NCBI GenBank assembly: GCA_035524895.1
Contig: DATLFI010000098.1
Coordinates: 1 to 11,575 of the forward strand
Reading direction: 5' to 3'
From: DATLFI01 sp035524895
GTDB lineage: Bacteria; Acidobacteriota; Thermoanaerobaculia; Multivoradales; Multivoraceae
Length of the DNA: 11,575 bases
Shown: positions 1-8,001 of the stretch, one piece after another
Position numbering within the stretch: the stretch's first letter is position 1
Layout: each line of letters opens with the position of its first letter
Translations under genes and position numbers: made by a program
The notes under the pieces: model-generated
The model's database searches: none
What the model was told of the DNA's origin: nothing
What the model saw: only the letters and a program-made list of their open reading frames with translations

Positions 1-812
1 GAGTCGTCCAGCAGCGGGTCGAGCGTGCCCACGGTGAGCAAGGCTGGAGGGAGCTCGCGCAGGTCGGCGCGCAGCGGGGAAACGTCCGGATCGTCGGTCG
101 TCCTCCCCTGGAGGAAGTGGTCGACGAACCAATGCAGGATCGGCGTCGAGAGGACGAGGTTGCGGTCGCCCCAGCGCACCGCGCTCGGCGTGAGGCGGAG
201 GTCGTAGCAGCCGTAGACCAGATTAGCCGCCGCGAAGCCGGCCGATCCACGGCGATCGCGGAGCCGCAGCAGGGTCACCAGCGACAAGTGCGCTCCGGCT
301 GACTCGCCGCCGATCAGGAGTGGCAGAGCCGCGCCGCCAGGAGAGATCTCGTCGGCACCACCCTCGAGCAGCCAGTCGGCGACCACTTCGCAGTCGTCGG
401 GTCCAGCCGGGTAGGGGTGCTCAGGGGCCAGGCGATACTCGACGCTCACCACGCAAAGCCCCAGTTTCGAGATCTGCCGATTCCTGACGTCGGCGTGATG
501 GGCGGCACCGAGGGTCCAGCCTCCACCGTGTAGGTGCAGGTAGATGCCTCGAGGCGTACCCTGCGGCGCGATCACTCGCACGGGGACCGAGTTCCCGAGG
601 TGGCGGACTGCCATCGTCCGTGCCTCGGGAACGGTGACGACTGGCCCCCACAGCGACTCGCCGCGTTCGCGCGCGGCCCGTACCGCCGCGGCCGGCTGGG
701 TCAGGATCGATGGGGCGGCGGCGAGCGCCGCCTCGAGCCGGGCGTTGAGCTCGGCGGTCTCCGCGTCGATCGCCCCGAGATCGAGGGACTCGAGATCGAA
801 GGGCTCGATCAC
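1..812 (-). CDS. Alpha/beta hydrolase of the HSL (family IV) esterase type, C-terminus beyond the window
   Basis: The reading frame is open to the left edge and gives 270 residues. Visible family marks are the oxyanion-hole motif HGGGW at residues 95-99, the strand YRLAPEHPYPAG just after it, the nucleophile elbow GESAG with Ser171, and the probable catalytic Asp265 in GTLDPLLDD. The catalytic His should lie off the edge. This is the hormone-sensitive-lipase-like group, which hydrolyses carboxylic esters; the substrate cannot be told. No signal peptide is seen, so it is probably cytoplasmic. I chose the GTG at 812-810 because it overlaps the kinase stop (TGA, 811-809) in a GTGA junction, typical of translational coupling. 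A TTG at 824-822 is an in-frame alternative. The gene is probably the second in an operon with the kinase upstream of it. Confidence 0.86.
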   Translation of the reverse strand, partial: MIEPFDLESLDLGAIDAETAELNARLEAALAAAPSILTQPAAAVRAARERGESLWGPVVTVPEARTMAVRHLGNSVPVRVIAPQGTPRGIYLHLHGGGWTLGAAHHADVRNRQISKLGLCVVSVEYRLAPEHPYPAGPDDCEVVADWLLEGGADEISPGGAALPLLIGGESAGAHLSLVTLLRLRDRRGSAGFAAANLVYGCYDLRLTPSAVRWGDRNLVLSTPILHWFVDHFLQGRTTDDPDVSPLRADLRELPPALLTVGTLDPLLDD

Positions 813-3418
813 CTCGACGCCCAACGCGACCGGTCCGGAGCCCGTTCGTCGGGTGAGGTGTCCGTCGTTCCCGTCGGGCCGCGATGGCAGAGCCGCTCGA
901 CTTTCTCGACCAGCTCCGACACGGTGAAGGGCTTCGGCAGGAGCACGGTAGAGCCCCCGAGCCGCTGGGGGTCCGCGTGACGGCGGTCGCCGGTCAGAAT
1001 CACCGGCAGATCGGGACGGCGAGAGCGAATCGCGGCCAGGAGGTCGATCGATTCGTACTGGTTGTCGAGGACGATTGCGCCGAGAGAGGTCTCGCTCTCG
1101 ATCGTCAGCCGCGCCATCTCAGGCGTGCTCGCGGTGAGCACGGAGCGGCCCGCGCCCTCGAGCGCCAGTCGCGCGAGGCTGCGCAAGCTGGCATCGGTGT
1201 CCACCACGAGGATCGGCGGCCCGCCTCGCGCGATGTCGAGGTCATTGGCGTGGACCGGCAGCAACACGGTCACGCGGGTGCCGCGACCCGGTCGCGAGAC
1301 CAGCGCGAGCGCGCCACCATGAGCTCGCACGATGCCGATCGTGGCGGCGAGCCCGAGGCCGCGTCCGGCCCCCCGGGTGCTGAAGAACGGCTCGAAGATG
1401 CGGGCCTGGGTCGCGGCGTCCATGCCGCAGCCCTGGTCCTCGACACGAAGGAACACGTGGGGTCGGTACAGCGCGCCGGCATCGAGCACGAGGCCGTCGG
1501 GCGGCTGCTCTGCGGCGCTGCCGCGGCCGATCGTGACGCGGACGGAGCCTGGCCGGTCGCGCTGCGCCTCGACCGCGTTGGTGAGCAGGTTCATGAAGGC
1601 CTGCCGGAGCTGTCCGTCGTCGGCCACCACCGGAGGCAGGTTCGACTCGACCTCGATCTGCAATGGCACCTGACGGGCTACCACCGACGACAGCAGCGGC
1701 TCCATGCCCGAGACTAGCTCGTCGAGATTCAGCGCCAAGCGCCTGGCGGTTGCCCGGCCGCTGTAGGCGAGGATCTGCCCGACCAGACCAGCCGCCTGGT
1801 TGGCGATCCGAAGAATCGTCGTGAAGTGCTCGCCGGCGGGCTGCCCGTCGTCGTTGCGCCGGAGGCCGAGCTGGGCGTGTCCCTTGACGGCGGTCAACAC
1901 GTTGCTGAAGTCGTGCGCGATGCCGCCGGCGAGCACGCCCAGACCCTCCAGCTTCTGCGTCTCCAGCAGGCGCCGTTCGAACGCGCGGCGTTCGCGCTCG
2001 GCGTGGCGCAGCTGGGTGACATCCTCGATCAGGAGCAGGAGGGCCGGGCCCTGGTCGCCGCTGTGAAGAGGCTGGAGGTGGACGCGCAGCTCGAGCTCGC
2101 TTCCAGCGGCGCTGCGGCGGCTGCACTCCGCGATCGAGGAGCGCCCCTCGCCGAGCGCGCGGGCCACCGAGTCGGCCATGCCGAGCGTGTGGATCGATGG
2201 CGACTCGAGCAGGTTGGAGCCCACCGCGAGATCGTCGGGCGTGTCGAACAGGTCGAGCAAGCGCTGGTTCACCACGTAGACGACCCCGCGATGGTCGCAC
2301 GCCAGGAGACCTAGCGGGGCCTGCTCGAGCAGGCTGCGGAAGCGCTCCTCGCTCTGCTGCAGGCGAAGGCGCTGCTCGCGCTCGGCCGTGTAGTCGTGCA
2401 GCCGCAGTGCGAGGAGCTCGGGCCGGCCAGGCCGGGCCGCCAGCTTGAGCGGGTGGAACGAGAACCAGCGCGGGGGGTCGCCCCGCGTTACGAAGAGCGC
2501 CGGCAGCGTCTGCTCGTCGGGGGCAGGTGGCGACCCGAGATGGTCGCGAAGCCAGCCGGGACGGCGCTCCGCGCCGGCCGGTGCGCGAAACCGGTCCGTG
2601 AGCAGCCGGAAGAGGTCCGATTCCGCTCCGCGGTTTGCGAGGAGCTGGTGGGCGGCCGCGTTGAGGTAGAGGAGCCGCCCATCCCCCTGCGCGACGACGA
2701 CCGGATCGAGCGCGCCCTCGACGGCTCGCGCGAGCCCGCCGCCGTCGAGGTGGAACAGGTTCGCGCGATAGGCGCCCAGCGCCATCCAGGTGCCGGTGAG
2801 CGTGATGCCCACGAGCACGGGGTCGAAGCCGGGATCGCCCACGAAGACCGCCCAGATGGTGGGCGCCAGGAGCATCAGCATGCCTCCGAGCAGGAAGGTC
2901 GCGCTGCGCCGTGTCGCCGAGTGCCGCCCCCGGAGCGCCAGATACGCGTGGCATGCTGTCGTCGGAAGCCAGAGCCCGACGTAGAGCCAGAACACCGGCA
3001 TCCAGAGAGGACCGGCACTGGTGCCGCCAGCCCCGTCCGGAAGCAGATAGAGCTGGTGCCACGGATTGGTGAGCAGCAGGGAGACAGAAGCGGCGAAGAC
3101 GTACCAGGGGACCAGCGCCAGGCCCTTCGGAATGTGCTGCAGGCCGTCGTGGCGCGCCAGCCGCAGCGCCAGCGCGATCAGTGCTGCCGAGCCCAGGTAG
3201 GCTCCCGTGTACCGCAGGTCGTCGCGGAGCGTCGCGGCGACGGAGGAGATCGAGTCACCGGACAGCGCATCGCCGAAGACGTACAGCAGCGCTGCGACCG
3301 GCAGGAAAATCAGGTCGGGCCAGTAGGGTGGGCGCGGCCGGCGTACCAGCAGCACGGCCAGGACCGCGCCGAGCAGGGAGGCGAGCACGAGATGGAGCGT
3401 GACCGGGGGCAGCATCAT
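809..3418 (-). CDS. Hybrid sensor histidine kinase: 7TM-type membrane sensor, PAS, HisKA, HATPase, receiver
   Basis: A protein of 869 residues. Residues 1-220 are hydrophobic with about seven or eight membrane segments and the stretch LTNPWHQLY (116-124), which fits the 7TM sensor domain of histidine kinases. A PAS-like region follows at about 228-345, and a second PAS at about 354-470. The H-box GVLAGGIAHDFSN carries phospho-acceptor His502. The ATP-binding domain shows the N-box NLLTNAVEA (Asn614), DQGCG (661-665), FEPFFST (675-681) and GRGLGL (685-690). The C-terminal receiver (about 733-845) keeps Asp785, Thr809 and Lys829, but the acidic pair reads Asp740-Thr741 instead of Asp-Asp. The likely role is membrane-linked signal sensing with internal phosphorelay; the signal and output partner are unknown. 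No separate response regulator gene is adjacent. The start is ATG ATG with only a weak ribosome site. Confidence 0.94.
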   Translation of the reverse strand: MMLPPVTLHLVLASLLGAVLAVLLVRRPRPPYWPDLIFLPVAALLYVFGDALSGDSISSVAATLRDDLRYTGAYLGSAALIALALRLARHDGLQHIPKGLALVPWYVFAASVSLLLTNPWHQLYLLPDGAGGTSAGPLWMPVFWLYVGLWLPTTACHAYLALRGRHSATRRSATFLLGGMLMLLAPTIWAVFVGDPGFDPVLVGITLTGTWMALGAYRANLFHLDGGGLARAVEGALDPVVVAQGDGRLLYLNAAAHQLLANRGAESDLFRLLTDRFRAPAGAERRPGWLRDHLGSPPAPDEQTLPALFVTRGDPPRWFSFHPLKLAARPGRPELLALRLHDYTAEREQRLRLQQSEERFRSLLEQAPLGLLACDHRGVVYVVNQRLLDLFDTPDDLAVGSNLLESPSIHTLGMADSVARALGEGRSSIAECSRRSAAGSELELRVHLQPLHSGDQGPALLLLIEDVTQLRHAERERRAFERRLLETQKLEGLGVLAGGIAHDFSNVLTAVKGHAQLGLRRNDDGQPAGEHFTTILRIANQAAGLVGQILAYSGRATARRLALNLDELVSGMEPLLSSVVARQVPLQIEVESNLPPVVADDGQLRQAFMNLLTNAVEAQRDRPGSVRVTIGRGSAAEQPPDGLVLDAGALYRPHVFLRVEDQGCGMDAATQARIFEPFFSTRGAGRGLGLAATIGIVRAHGGALALVSRPGRGTRVTVLLPVHANDLDIARGGPPILVVDTDASLRSLARLALEGAGRSVLTASTPEMARLTIESETSLGAIVLDNQYESIDLLAAIRSRRPDLPVILTGDRRHADPQRLGGSTVLLPKPFTVSELVEKVERLCHRGPTGTTDTSPDERAPDRSRWASR

Positions 3419-3472
3419 CGCTCGGAAGGCTCGGTGAGGGTGGGCGGCGCTGGAGGGCGAGCAGGCATTCTA

Positions 3473-3504
3473 AGTCACCGATCCAGGTAGCGGGATTCGT
3501 GACT
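3473..3504. promoter_or_regulatory. Dyad-symmetric element, possible operator, in the divergent gap
   Basis: Two inverted 12-bp half-sites, AGTCACCGATCC and (on the other strand) AGTCACGAATCC, are centred at 3488.5; 12 of 16 position pairs across the dyad are complementary. It lies 20 bp upstream of the oxidoreductase start and 54 bp upstream of the kinase start, so a protein bound here could control both genes. In plus-strand RNA it could also form a hairpin just before the ribosome site. No regulator gene is adjacent, so the binder is unknown. Confidence 0.45.
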
Positions 3505-3511
3505 CGAGCAC

Positions 3512-3520
3512 GGAGGGGGG
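3512..3520 (+). promoter_or_regulatory. Ribosome binding site fixing the GTG start of the oxidoreductase
   Basis: A strong purine block GGAGGGGGG ends 4 bases before the GTG at 3525, and its GGAGG core is 8 bases away. It supports GTG rather than a later start, and the frame then begins directly with the dinucleotide-binding strand. Confidence 0.75.
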
Positions 3521-3524
3521 ACAG

Positions 3525-4592
3525 GTGTCGGGCCAACGAGTACTGATCTACGGAGCGTACGGATACACCGGGGAGCTCATCGCGCGTCGGGCGCGCGAGC
3601 GAGGTCTCGCACCGGTGCTCGGAGGGAGGCGACCTCAGCCGCTCGAGAGCCTCGCCGACGAGCTGGAGCTCGAGTCGGTGGCGTTCCAGCTCGGGAGTCG
3701 CGAGATCGTGGAACGGCGGCTGCGCGAGGTCGACCTGGTTCTGCTTTGCGCCGGACCGTTCGCGCGCACGTTCCGGCCGGTGGTCGAGGCCTGCCTGGCG
3801 ACCGGAACCCACTACCTCGACATCACCGGCGAAATCGATGTCTTCGAGTCGCTGTGGCTGCGCGACGAAGAGGCGCGTGCCGCAGGCGTGGTGCTGCTGC
3901 CGGGCGTCGGTTTCGACGTCGTGCCGACCGACTGCCTGGCGGTTCATCTGGCCGGCCGCTTGCCGGACGCCACGAGCCTTGCTCTGGGCATCGACGCGCT
4001 CGGCGGGGTCTCTCGTGGCACAGCGCTCACGATGTTGGAGAACATCGGCCGCGGCGGACGAGTGCGCCTCGGCGGTCGCCTGGTCGAGGTGCCTGCAGCG
4101 TGGAAGACGCGGGATCTCGAGCTCCGCGGCAGCACAGGAATGTCGCGACGCAAAGGGGTCACCATTCCGTGGGGCGACGTATCCACTGCGTTCCGGTCGA
4201 CCGGCATCCCTGACGTCGAGGTGTATGCGGCGATGAGCTCCGCCCAACGGCTGGCAACAGTCGCCGCCCGTTGGGCAGGCCCCGCTTTCGCGCGCTGGCC
4301 GCTGCGCAACCTCGCACAGTGGCGGATCCGCTCCCGACCGCCGGGACCGAGCGAGGCCGTGCGCCAGCGGGGACGAGGCAGGATCTGGGGACGTGTCGAG
4401 AACACCGCTGGCGAGGCGCGCGAGAGCTGGCTGGAGACCCCGGAGGGGTACGCCTTCACCGCGATGACCGCGGTGGCGGCGGTCGAGCGGGTGCTCGGCG
4501 GCGGCGTGGCTCCCGGCTTCCAGACGCCGGGCAAGGCGTTTGGTCCGGACTTCGTGCTCGAGCACGAAGGCGTCCGACGTTGGGACGACTAA
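3525..4592 (+). CDS. Saccharopine dehydrogenase-like NAD(P)-binding oxidoreductase (trans-acting enoyl reductase family)
   Basis: A protein of 355 residues. The N-terminus RVLIYGAYGYTG carries a GxxGxxG dinucleotide-binding turn (Gly10, Gly13, Gly16), followed by GGRR (33-36), which suits an NADP-binding loop. Later family marks are CAGPF (75-79), HYLDITGE (96-103), PGVGFDVVPTD (126-136) and a C-terminal PGFQTPGKAFGPDFV (330-344). Related proteins include the mycobacterial trans-acting enoyl reductase and eukaryotic SCCPDH. True lysine-pathway saccharopine dehydrogenase is less likely, because no lysine genes are near and the C-terminal part is short. A redox step on a lipid or polyketide-like substrate is an inference supported only by the neighbouring acyl-CoA ligase. 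The protein has no signal peptide and is probably cytoplasmic. The gene is divergent from the kinase and converges on the ligase with a 22-bp gap. Confidence 0.86.
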   Translation: MSGQRVLIYGAYGYTGELIARRARERGLAPVLGGRRPQPLESLADELELESVAFQLGSREIVERRLREVDLVLLCAGPFARTFRPVVEACLATGTHYLDITGEIDVFESLWLRDEEARAAGVVLLPGVGFDVVPTDCLAVHLAGRLPDATSLALGIDALGGVSRGTALTMLENIGRGGRVRLGGRLVEVPAAWKTRDLELRGSTGMSRRKGVTIPWGDVSTAFRSTGIPDVEVYAAMSSAQRLATVAARWAGPAFARWPLRNLAQWRIRSRPPGPSEAVRQRGRGRIWGRVENTAGEARESWLETPEGYAFTAMTAVAAVERVLGGGVAPGFQTPGKAFGPDFVLEHEGVRRWDD

Positions 4593-4614
4593 GCGCCACG
4601 CCCCGTTTTCGGAG

Positions 4615-6153
4615 TCAGACTCGCCTTTCGTGGCCTTGCCAGTACGGCTCGCGAAGCTCTCGCTTGCGGATCTTGCCCGCCTCGTCGCGCGGCAGCTCGG
4701 CACGCACCTCGACCGTGCGAGGGCGCTTGTAGTCGGCGAGGCGGTCGCGTAGCCACGGGATCAGCTCGTCACCCGACAGCGACGCTCCAGGACGTGGCTG
4801 GACGATGGCATGCACGGCCTCGCCCCATTCCGGATCGGGGATTCCGATCACCACTACGTCCCAGATGTCGGGGTGGGCATGGATCGCGTTCTCCACCTCG
4901 GTAGTGCAGATGTTGACGCCGCCGGAGATCACCATGTCCCGCTTGCGATCGACGATGTACAGGAACCCCTCGTCGTCGAAGTAGCCGACGTCGCCGACGG
5001 AGAAGTGCTCGCCGCGGCGCGCGGCCGAGGTGGCGTCGGGGTTCCGCCAGTACTCGGTGATGACCTGCGAGCTCTGGATGAAGAGCTCACCGGTCTCGCC
5101 GGCGGGGAGCTCGTGCCCGTCGTCGCCCAGCACCCGGATCTCTACGCCTTCGACCGGGCGGCCGCAGGATCCGGGCTTGCGGAGCTGGTCCTCGGGCCGC
5201 ATCACCGCGTTGCAGCCGACCTCGGACGAGCCGTAGAACTCGTACAGCACCTGGCCGAACATCTCCATCACTTTGCGCTTCACCTCGAACGGGCAGGGAG
5301 CGGCCGCTACCACCGCCGCGCGCATGCTGGTCAGGTCGTACCGTGCACGCACCTCGGGCGACAGGCCGACCAAGCGCTGGAGGAGGATCGGCGCCATGAA
5401 CGTCGTCTGCACGCGGTGGCGTTCGATGGCGGCAAGGGCGCTCTCGGCGTCGAACCGCCTGAGGACCACGTTCGTGCCGCCGAAGATGGTGGTGAAGGCG
5501 GCGAATGCGGCAGGCGCGGAGTGGTACAGCGGTCCCGCTACCAGATGCACGTCGCCCGGGCGGAGGTCGAACCAGCGCGCGTAGCTGTGTATGACCCCTG
5601 GGTCGGTGCCCCGTGCGCGGTAGGCGCCCTTCGGGTTGCCGGTGGTGCCCGCGGTATAGCTCATCGAAGGTCCCGTGAGACCCACCTCGACTGCAGGCGG
5701 GTCGGGCGTGCCCTCCTCCAGCAGCTCCTCCAGGCGCAACCAGCCCTCGGGCAGCGACGGGCGGCCCCACGCGACCCGGAGCTGCAGCACGGGGCAGCGC
5801 TGCGCTGCCACCTCGACCCGGTCGACCAGCTCGCCCCCCGCGAACACCACGCGGCTTTCCGAGTGCTCGAGCTGGTAGCCCATCTCGTCCGCGGTGAGGC
5901 GATAGCTCATCGGTAGAGCCACTGCCACCATCTTGCGCAGCGCCGCTCCGATGACCGAGTGCTCCGGCGCGTTGTAGCCGACGGTGGTGCAGCGGTCGAG
6001 GGGCTGCACGCCGCGCGCGAGGAGCGCGTGAGCGAGACGGTTGCTCCTGTCCTCGAGCTCGGCGTAGGTGAGCCGCGCGTCGCCCTCGCCGTCACCCACG
6101 ACGACGGCCAGGCGGTCGGGGTGCTTGCTCGCGTGTGCGGTCAGGAAGTCCAT
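4615..6153 (-). CDS. AMP-binding acyl-CoA ligase (ANL superfamily)
   Basis: A protein of 512 residues with all ANL adenylation motifs. The P-loop is SYTAGTTGNPKGA (165-177). The adenine-contact motif is YGSSEVG (307-313). The ribose-binding GDVGYFDDEGFLYIVDRKRD spans 387-406, with the hinge in its DRKRD end. GGVNI follows at 411-415. The catalytic Lys494 sits in EAGKIRKREL. The enzyme activates a carboxylic acid with ATP to the acyl-adenylate and passes it to CoA. Chain length and substrate cannot be read from the sequence; fatty-acid, bile-acid or aryl ligase are all possible. The frame stays open upstream to 6387, but I chose the ATG at 6153 because MDFLTAHASKHPDRLAV is the usual family N-terminus and GAGGA lies about 10 bases upstream. 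The upstream extension is Pro/Ser/His-rich and would overlap the divergent gene. Confidence 0.93.
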   Translation of the reverse strand: MDFLTAHASKHPDRLAVVVGDGEGDARLTYAELEDRSNRLAHALLARGVQPLDRCTTVGYNAPEHSVIGAALRKMVAVALPMSYRLTADEMGYQLEHSESRVVFAGGELVDRVEVAAQRCPVLQLRVAWGRPSLPEGWLRLEELLEEGTPDPPAVEVGLTGPSMSYTAGTTGNPKGAYRARGTDPGVIHSYARWFDLRPGDVHLVAGPLYHSAPAAFAAFTTIFGGTNVVLRRFDAESALAAIERHRVQTTFMAPILLQRLVGLSPEVRARYDLTSMRAAVVAAAPCPFEVKRKVMEMFGQVLYEFYGSSEVGCNAVMRPEDQLRKPGSCGRPVEGVEIRVLGDDGHELPAGETGELFIQSSQVITEYWRNPDATSAARRGEHFSVGDVGYFDDEGFLYIVDRKRDMVISGGVNICTTEVENAIHAHPDIWDVVVIGIPDPEWGEAVHAIVQPRPGASLSGDELIPWLRDRLADYKRPRTVEVRAELPRDEAGKIRKRELREPYWQGHERRV

Positions 6154-6295
6154 GGTTGGATGGTCCTCGACGTGGTGGGAAAGGGGATGCGGGTGCGCCG
6201 GAGCCGGAGTTATGCGTGATGCGCTCGATGCCGTGGGGAAGATACAGGTTCGTCGCAGCGGTCCGTGACGTGGGCGGTAGACTGAGACCTCGAGA

Positions 6296-6323
6296 ACCGA
6301 GGAGGCCAAACCGAGGAGGCCAG
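6296..6323 (+). repeat. Tandem 14-bp duplication carrying two Shine-Dalgarno sequences
   Basis: Two adjacent 14-bp units, ACCGAGGAGGCCAA and ACCGAGGAGGCCAG, match at 13 of 14 positions. Each holds GAGGAGG. The second copy (6313-6319) sits 8 bases before the GTG at 6328, an ideal spacing. The first (6299-6305) is 22 bases away, too far for direct initiation at that codon, and no other start codon follows it at a suitable distance. The second copy supports the GTG start. Confidence 0.8.
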
Positions 6324-6327
6324 ACGA

Positions 6328-8001
6328 GTGACGCAGACCGAGACGCGCGCCGATGTGGTGGGAGAGGAGCGACGCTGGCAGGGCCACGGAGGGTTGCTGG
6401 CGGCGAAGACGCTGGCCGCCTCAGGCGTCGACACGATGTTCACCCTGTCCGGCGGTCACCTGTTCTCGCTCTACGACGGTTGCGTCCAGGAGAAGATCCG
6501 TCTGGTCGACGTGCGGCACGAGCAGACGGCGGTGTTCGCGGCCGAGGCGTGGGCGAAGGTCACGCGCCGGCCGGGGATCGCGGCGCTCACGGCGGGCCCC
6601 GGCATCACCAACGGCGTCAGCGCGATCACCACCGCGCACTTTGCCGGAGCGCCGCTCCTGGTGCTGGGAGGTCGCGCCCCTCAGGCCCGCTGGGGACAGG
6701 GCTCGCTCCAGGAGCTCGACCACGTGCCGATCCTCGCGTCCGTGACCAAGAGGGCCGAGACCTGCACCGCTACGGGGGACATCCCGAGTCGCGTCGCCTC
6801 GGGTTTGATCAGCGCCTGCACGTCGCATCGCGGGCCGGCGTTCCTGGACCTGCCGCTGGACATCGCATTCGGGATGGCTGAGACCGAGCCGATACGTCTG
6901 GCTCTCGGCGAGCTGGTCGGGCCGGAGCCTGAACCGGCAGACCTCCGGCGTATCGGCGAGCTGCTGGCCCGCGCCGAGCGGCCCCTCCTGGTCGCGGGCG
7001 GGGACGTCTACTGGGAGGGGGCAGAGGGCGAGCTGCAGGCGCTCGCCGAAGCGGCCGAGGTGCCGGTGTCGATGAACGGTCTGGGCCGCGGCACGTTGCC
7101 CGCGGATCACGCGGCTGCGTTCTCGCGAGCACGCTCGCTCGCCACGCGGGAAGCGGACCTCGTGCTCGTGGTTGGCACGCCGCTCGACTTCAGGCTGGCC
7201 TTCGGGCGTTTCTCCGCGCCGGTGGTGCACGTCATGGACCGCCCCGAGCGTCTCGCGACGCATGTGCCGCTTGCCGCTTCGGCTGCGGGCGACCTGCGTC
7301 GCGCCCTGACGGGGATCCTGGAAGCTTGCGTGGCGAATGGGACGACGGGTCGAAGGCGGGCGTGGCTGGAGCGGCTGCGCGGCGAGGAGGCCGAACGCCG
7401 TCGCGGCGAGGAAGCGCAGCTCGCCTCTGCCGCCACCCCGATCCACCCCGCGCGGATCTACGGCGAGCTACGCCGCCGCCTCGATCGCAACGCGATCGTG
7501 ATCGGCGACGGTGGCGACTTCGTGTCTTACGCCGGGAAGCTGGTCGACACGTACACCCCAGGGTGCTTCCTGGATCCAGGACCCTACGGCTGCCTCGGTA
7601 CGGGACCAGGCTACGCCCTGGGTGCCAAACTGGCACATCCCGATCGGCAGGTCGTCCTGCTGCTCGGGGACGGCGCCGCCGGCTTCGCGTTGGGAGATCT
7701 CGACACGCTCGCGCGCTTCGGCTTGGCGGTGACTGTCATCGTCGGCAACAACCGTTGCTGGGGGCTCGAGAAGCACCCGATGCAGCAGCTCTACGGCTAC
7801 CACGTGGCCGCCGAGCTGTCCGGTCGTGCGCGCTACGACCTGGTAGCGGGTGCGCTGGGCGGTGCAGGCGAGATCGTGGAGGAGGCCGGTGCCCTCGGGC
7901 CCGCTCTGGACCGGGCGTTGGCGTACCGGCAGGGACCCTACGTGGTCAACGTGCTGACCGATCCCGACGATCAGTACCCACGCTCCAGCAACTTGGCGTA
8001 G
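6328..8001 (+). CDS. Thiamine-diphosphate enzyme, acetolactate synthase-like (IlvG/2-hydroxyacyl-CoA lyase group)
   Basis: A protein of 557 residues with the three-domain plan of this family. The N-terminal domain has VDTMFTLSGGH and VRHEQTA with Glu65, the residue expected to activate the cofactor. The central domain spans about 205-335. The C-terminal domain has GCLGTGPGYALGAK (421-434) and the ThDP-Mg motif beginning GDGAAGF (447-453) and ending in Asn474-Asn475. It would join or cleave a 2-keto acid or 2-hydroxyacyl-CoA in the cytoplasm. The RHEQ motif resembles acetolactate-synthase/IlvG proteins more than oxalyl-CoA decarboxylase. However, no regulatory-subunit gene (ilvN/ilvH) or other branched-chain gene is nearby, so a dedicated AHAS role is doubtful. 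The acyl-CoA ligase is divergent across 174 bp, which leaves a CoA-thioester substrate open. The GTG start is set by the strong ribosome site. Confidence 0.92.
   Translation: MTQTETRADVVGEERRWQGHGGLLAAKTLAASGVDTMFTLSGGHLFSLYDGCVQEKIRLVDVRHEQTAVFAAEAWAKVTRRPGIAALTAGPGITNGVSAITTAHFAGAPLLVLGGRAPQARWGQGSLQELDHVPILASVTKRAETCTATGDIPSRVASGLISACTSHRGPAFLDLPLDIAFGMAETEPIRLALGELVGPEPEPADLRRIGELLARAERPLLVAGGDVYWEGAEGELQALAEAAEVPVSMNGLGRGTLPADHAAAFSRARSLATREADLVLVVGTPLDFRLAFGRFSAPVVHVMDRPERLATHVPLAASAAGDLRRALTGILEACVANGTTGRRRAWLERLRGEEAERRRGEEAQLASAATPIHPARIYGELRRRLDRNAIVIGDGGDFVSYAGKLVDTYTPGCFLDPGPYGCLGTGPGYALGAKLAHPDRQVVLLLGDGAAGFALGDLDTLARFGLAVTVIVGNNRCWGLEKHPMQQLYGYHVAAELSGRARYDLVAGALGGAGEIVEEAGALGPALDRALAYRQGPYVVNVLTDPDDQYPRSSNLA

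Noticed and set aside
3467..3472. TAGAAT on the minus strand as a -10 box for the kinase gene
   Set aside because: No matching -35 hexamer is found at 16-18 bases; a lone hexamer is not enough.
6154..6387. N-terminal extension of the acyl-CoA ligase to an ATG at 6387
   Set aside because: The added residues are low-complexity and not part of the family, and the extension would run into the divergent ThDP gene. The ATG at 6153 gives the usual N-terminus.
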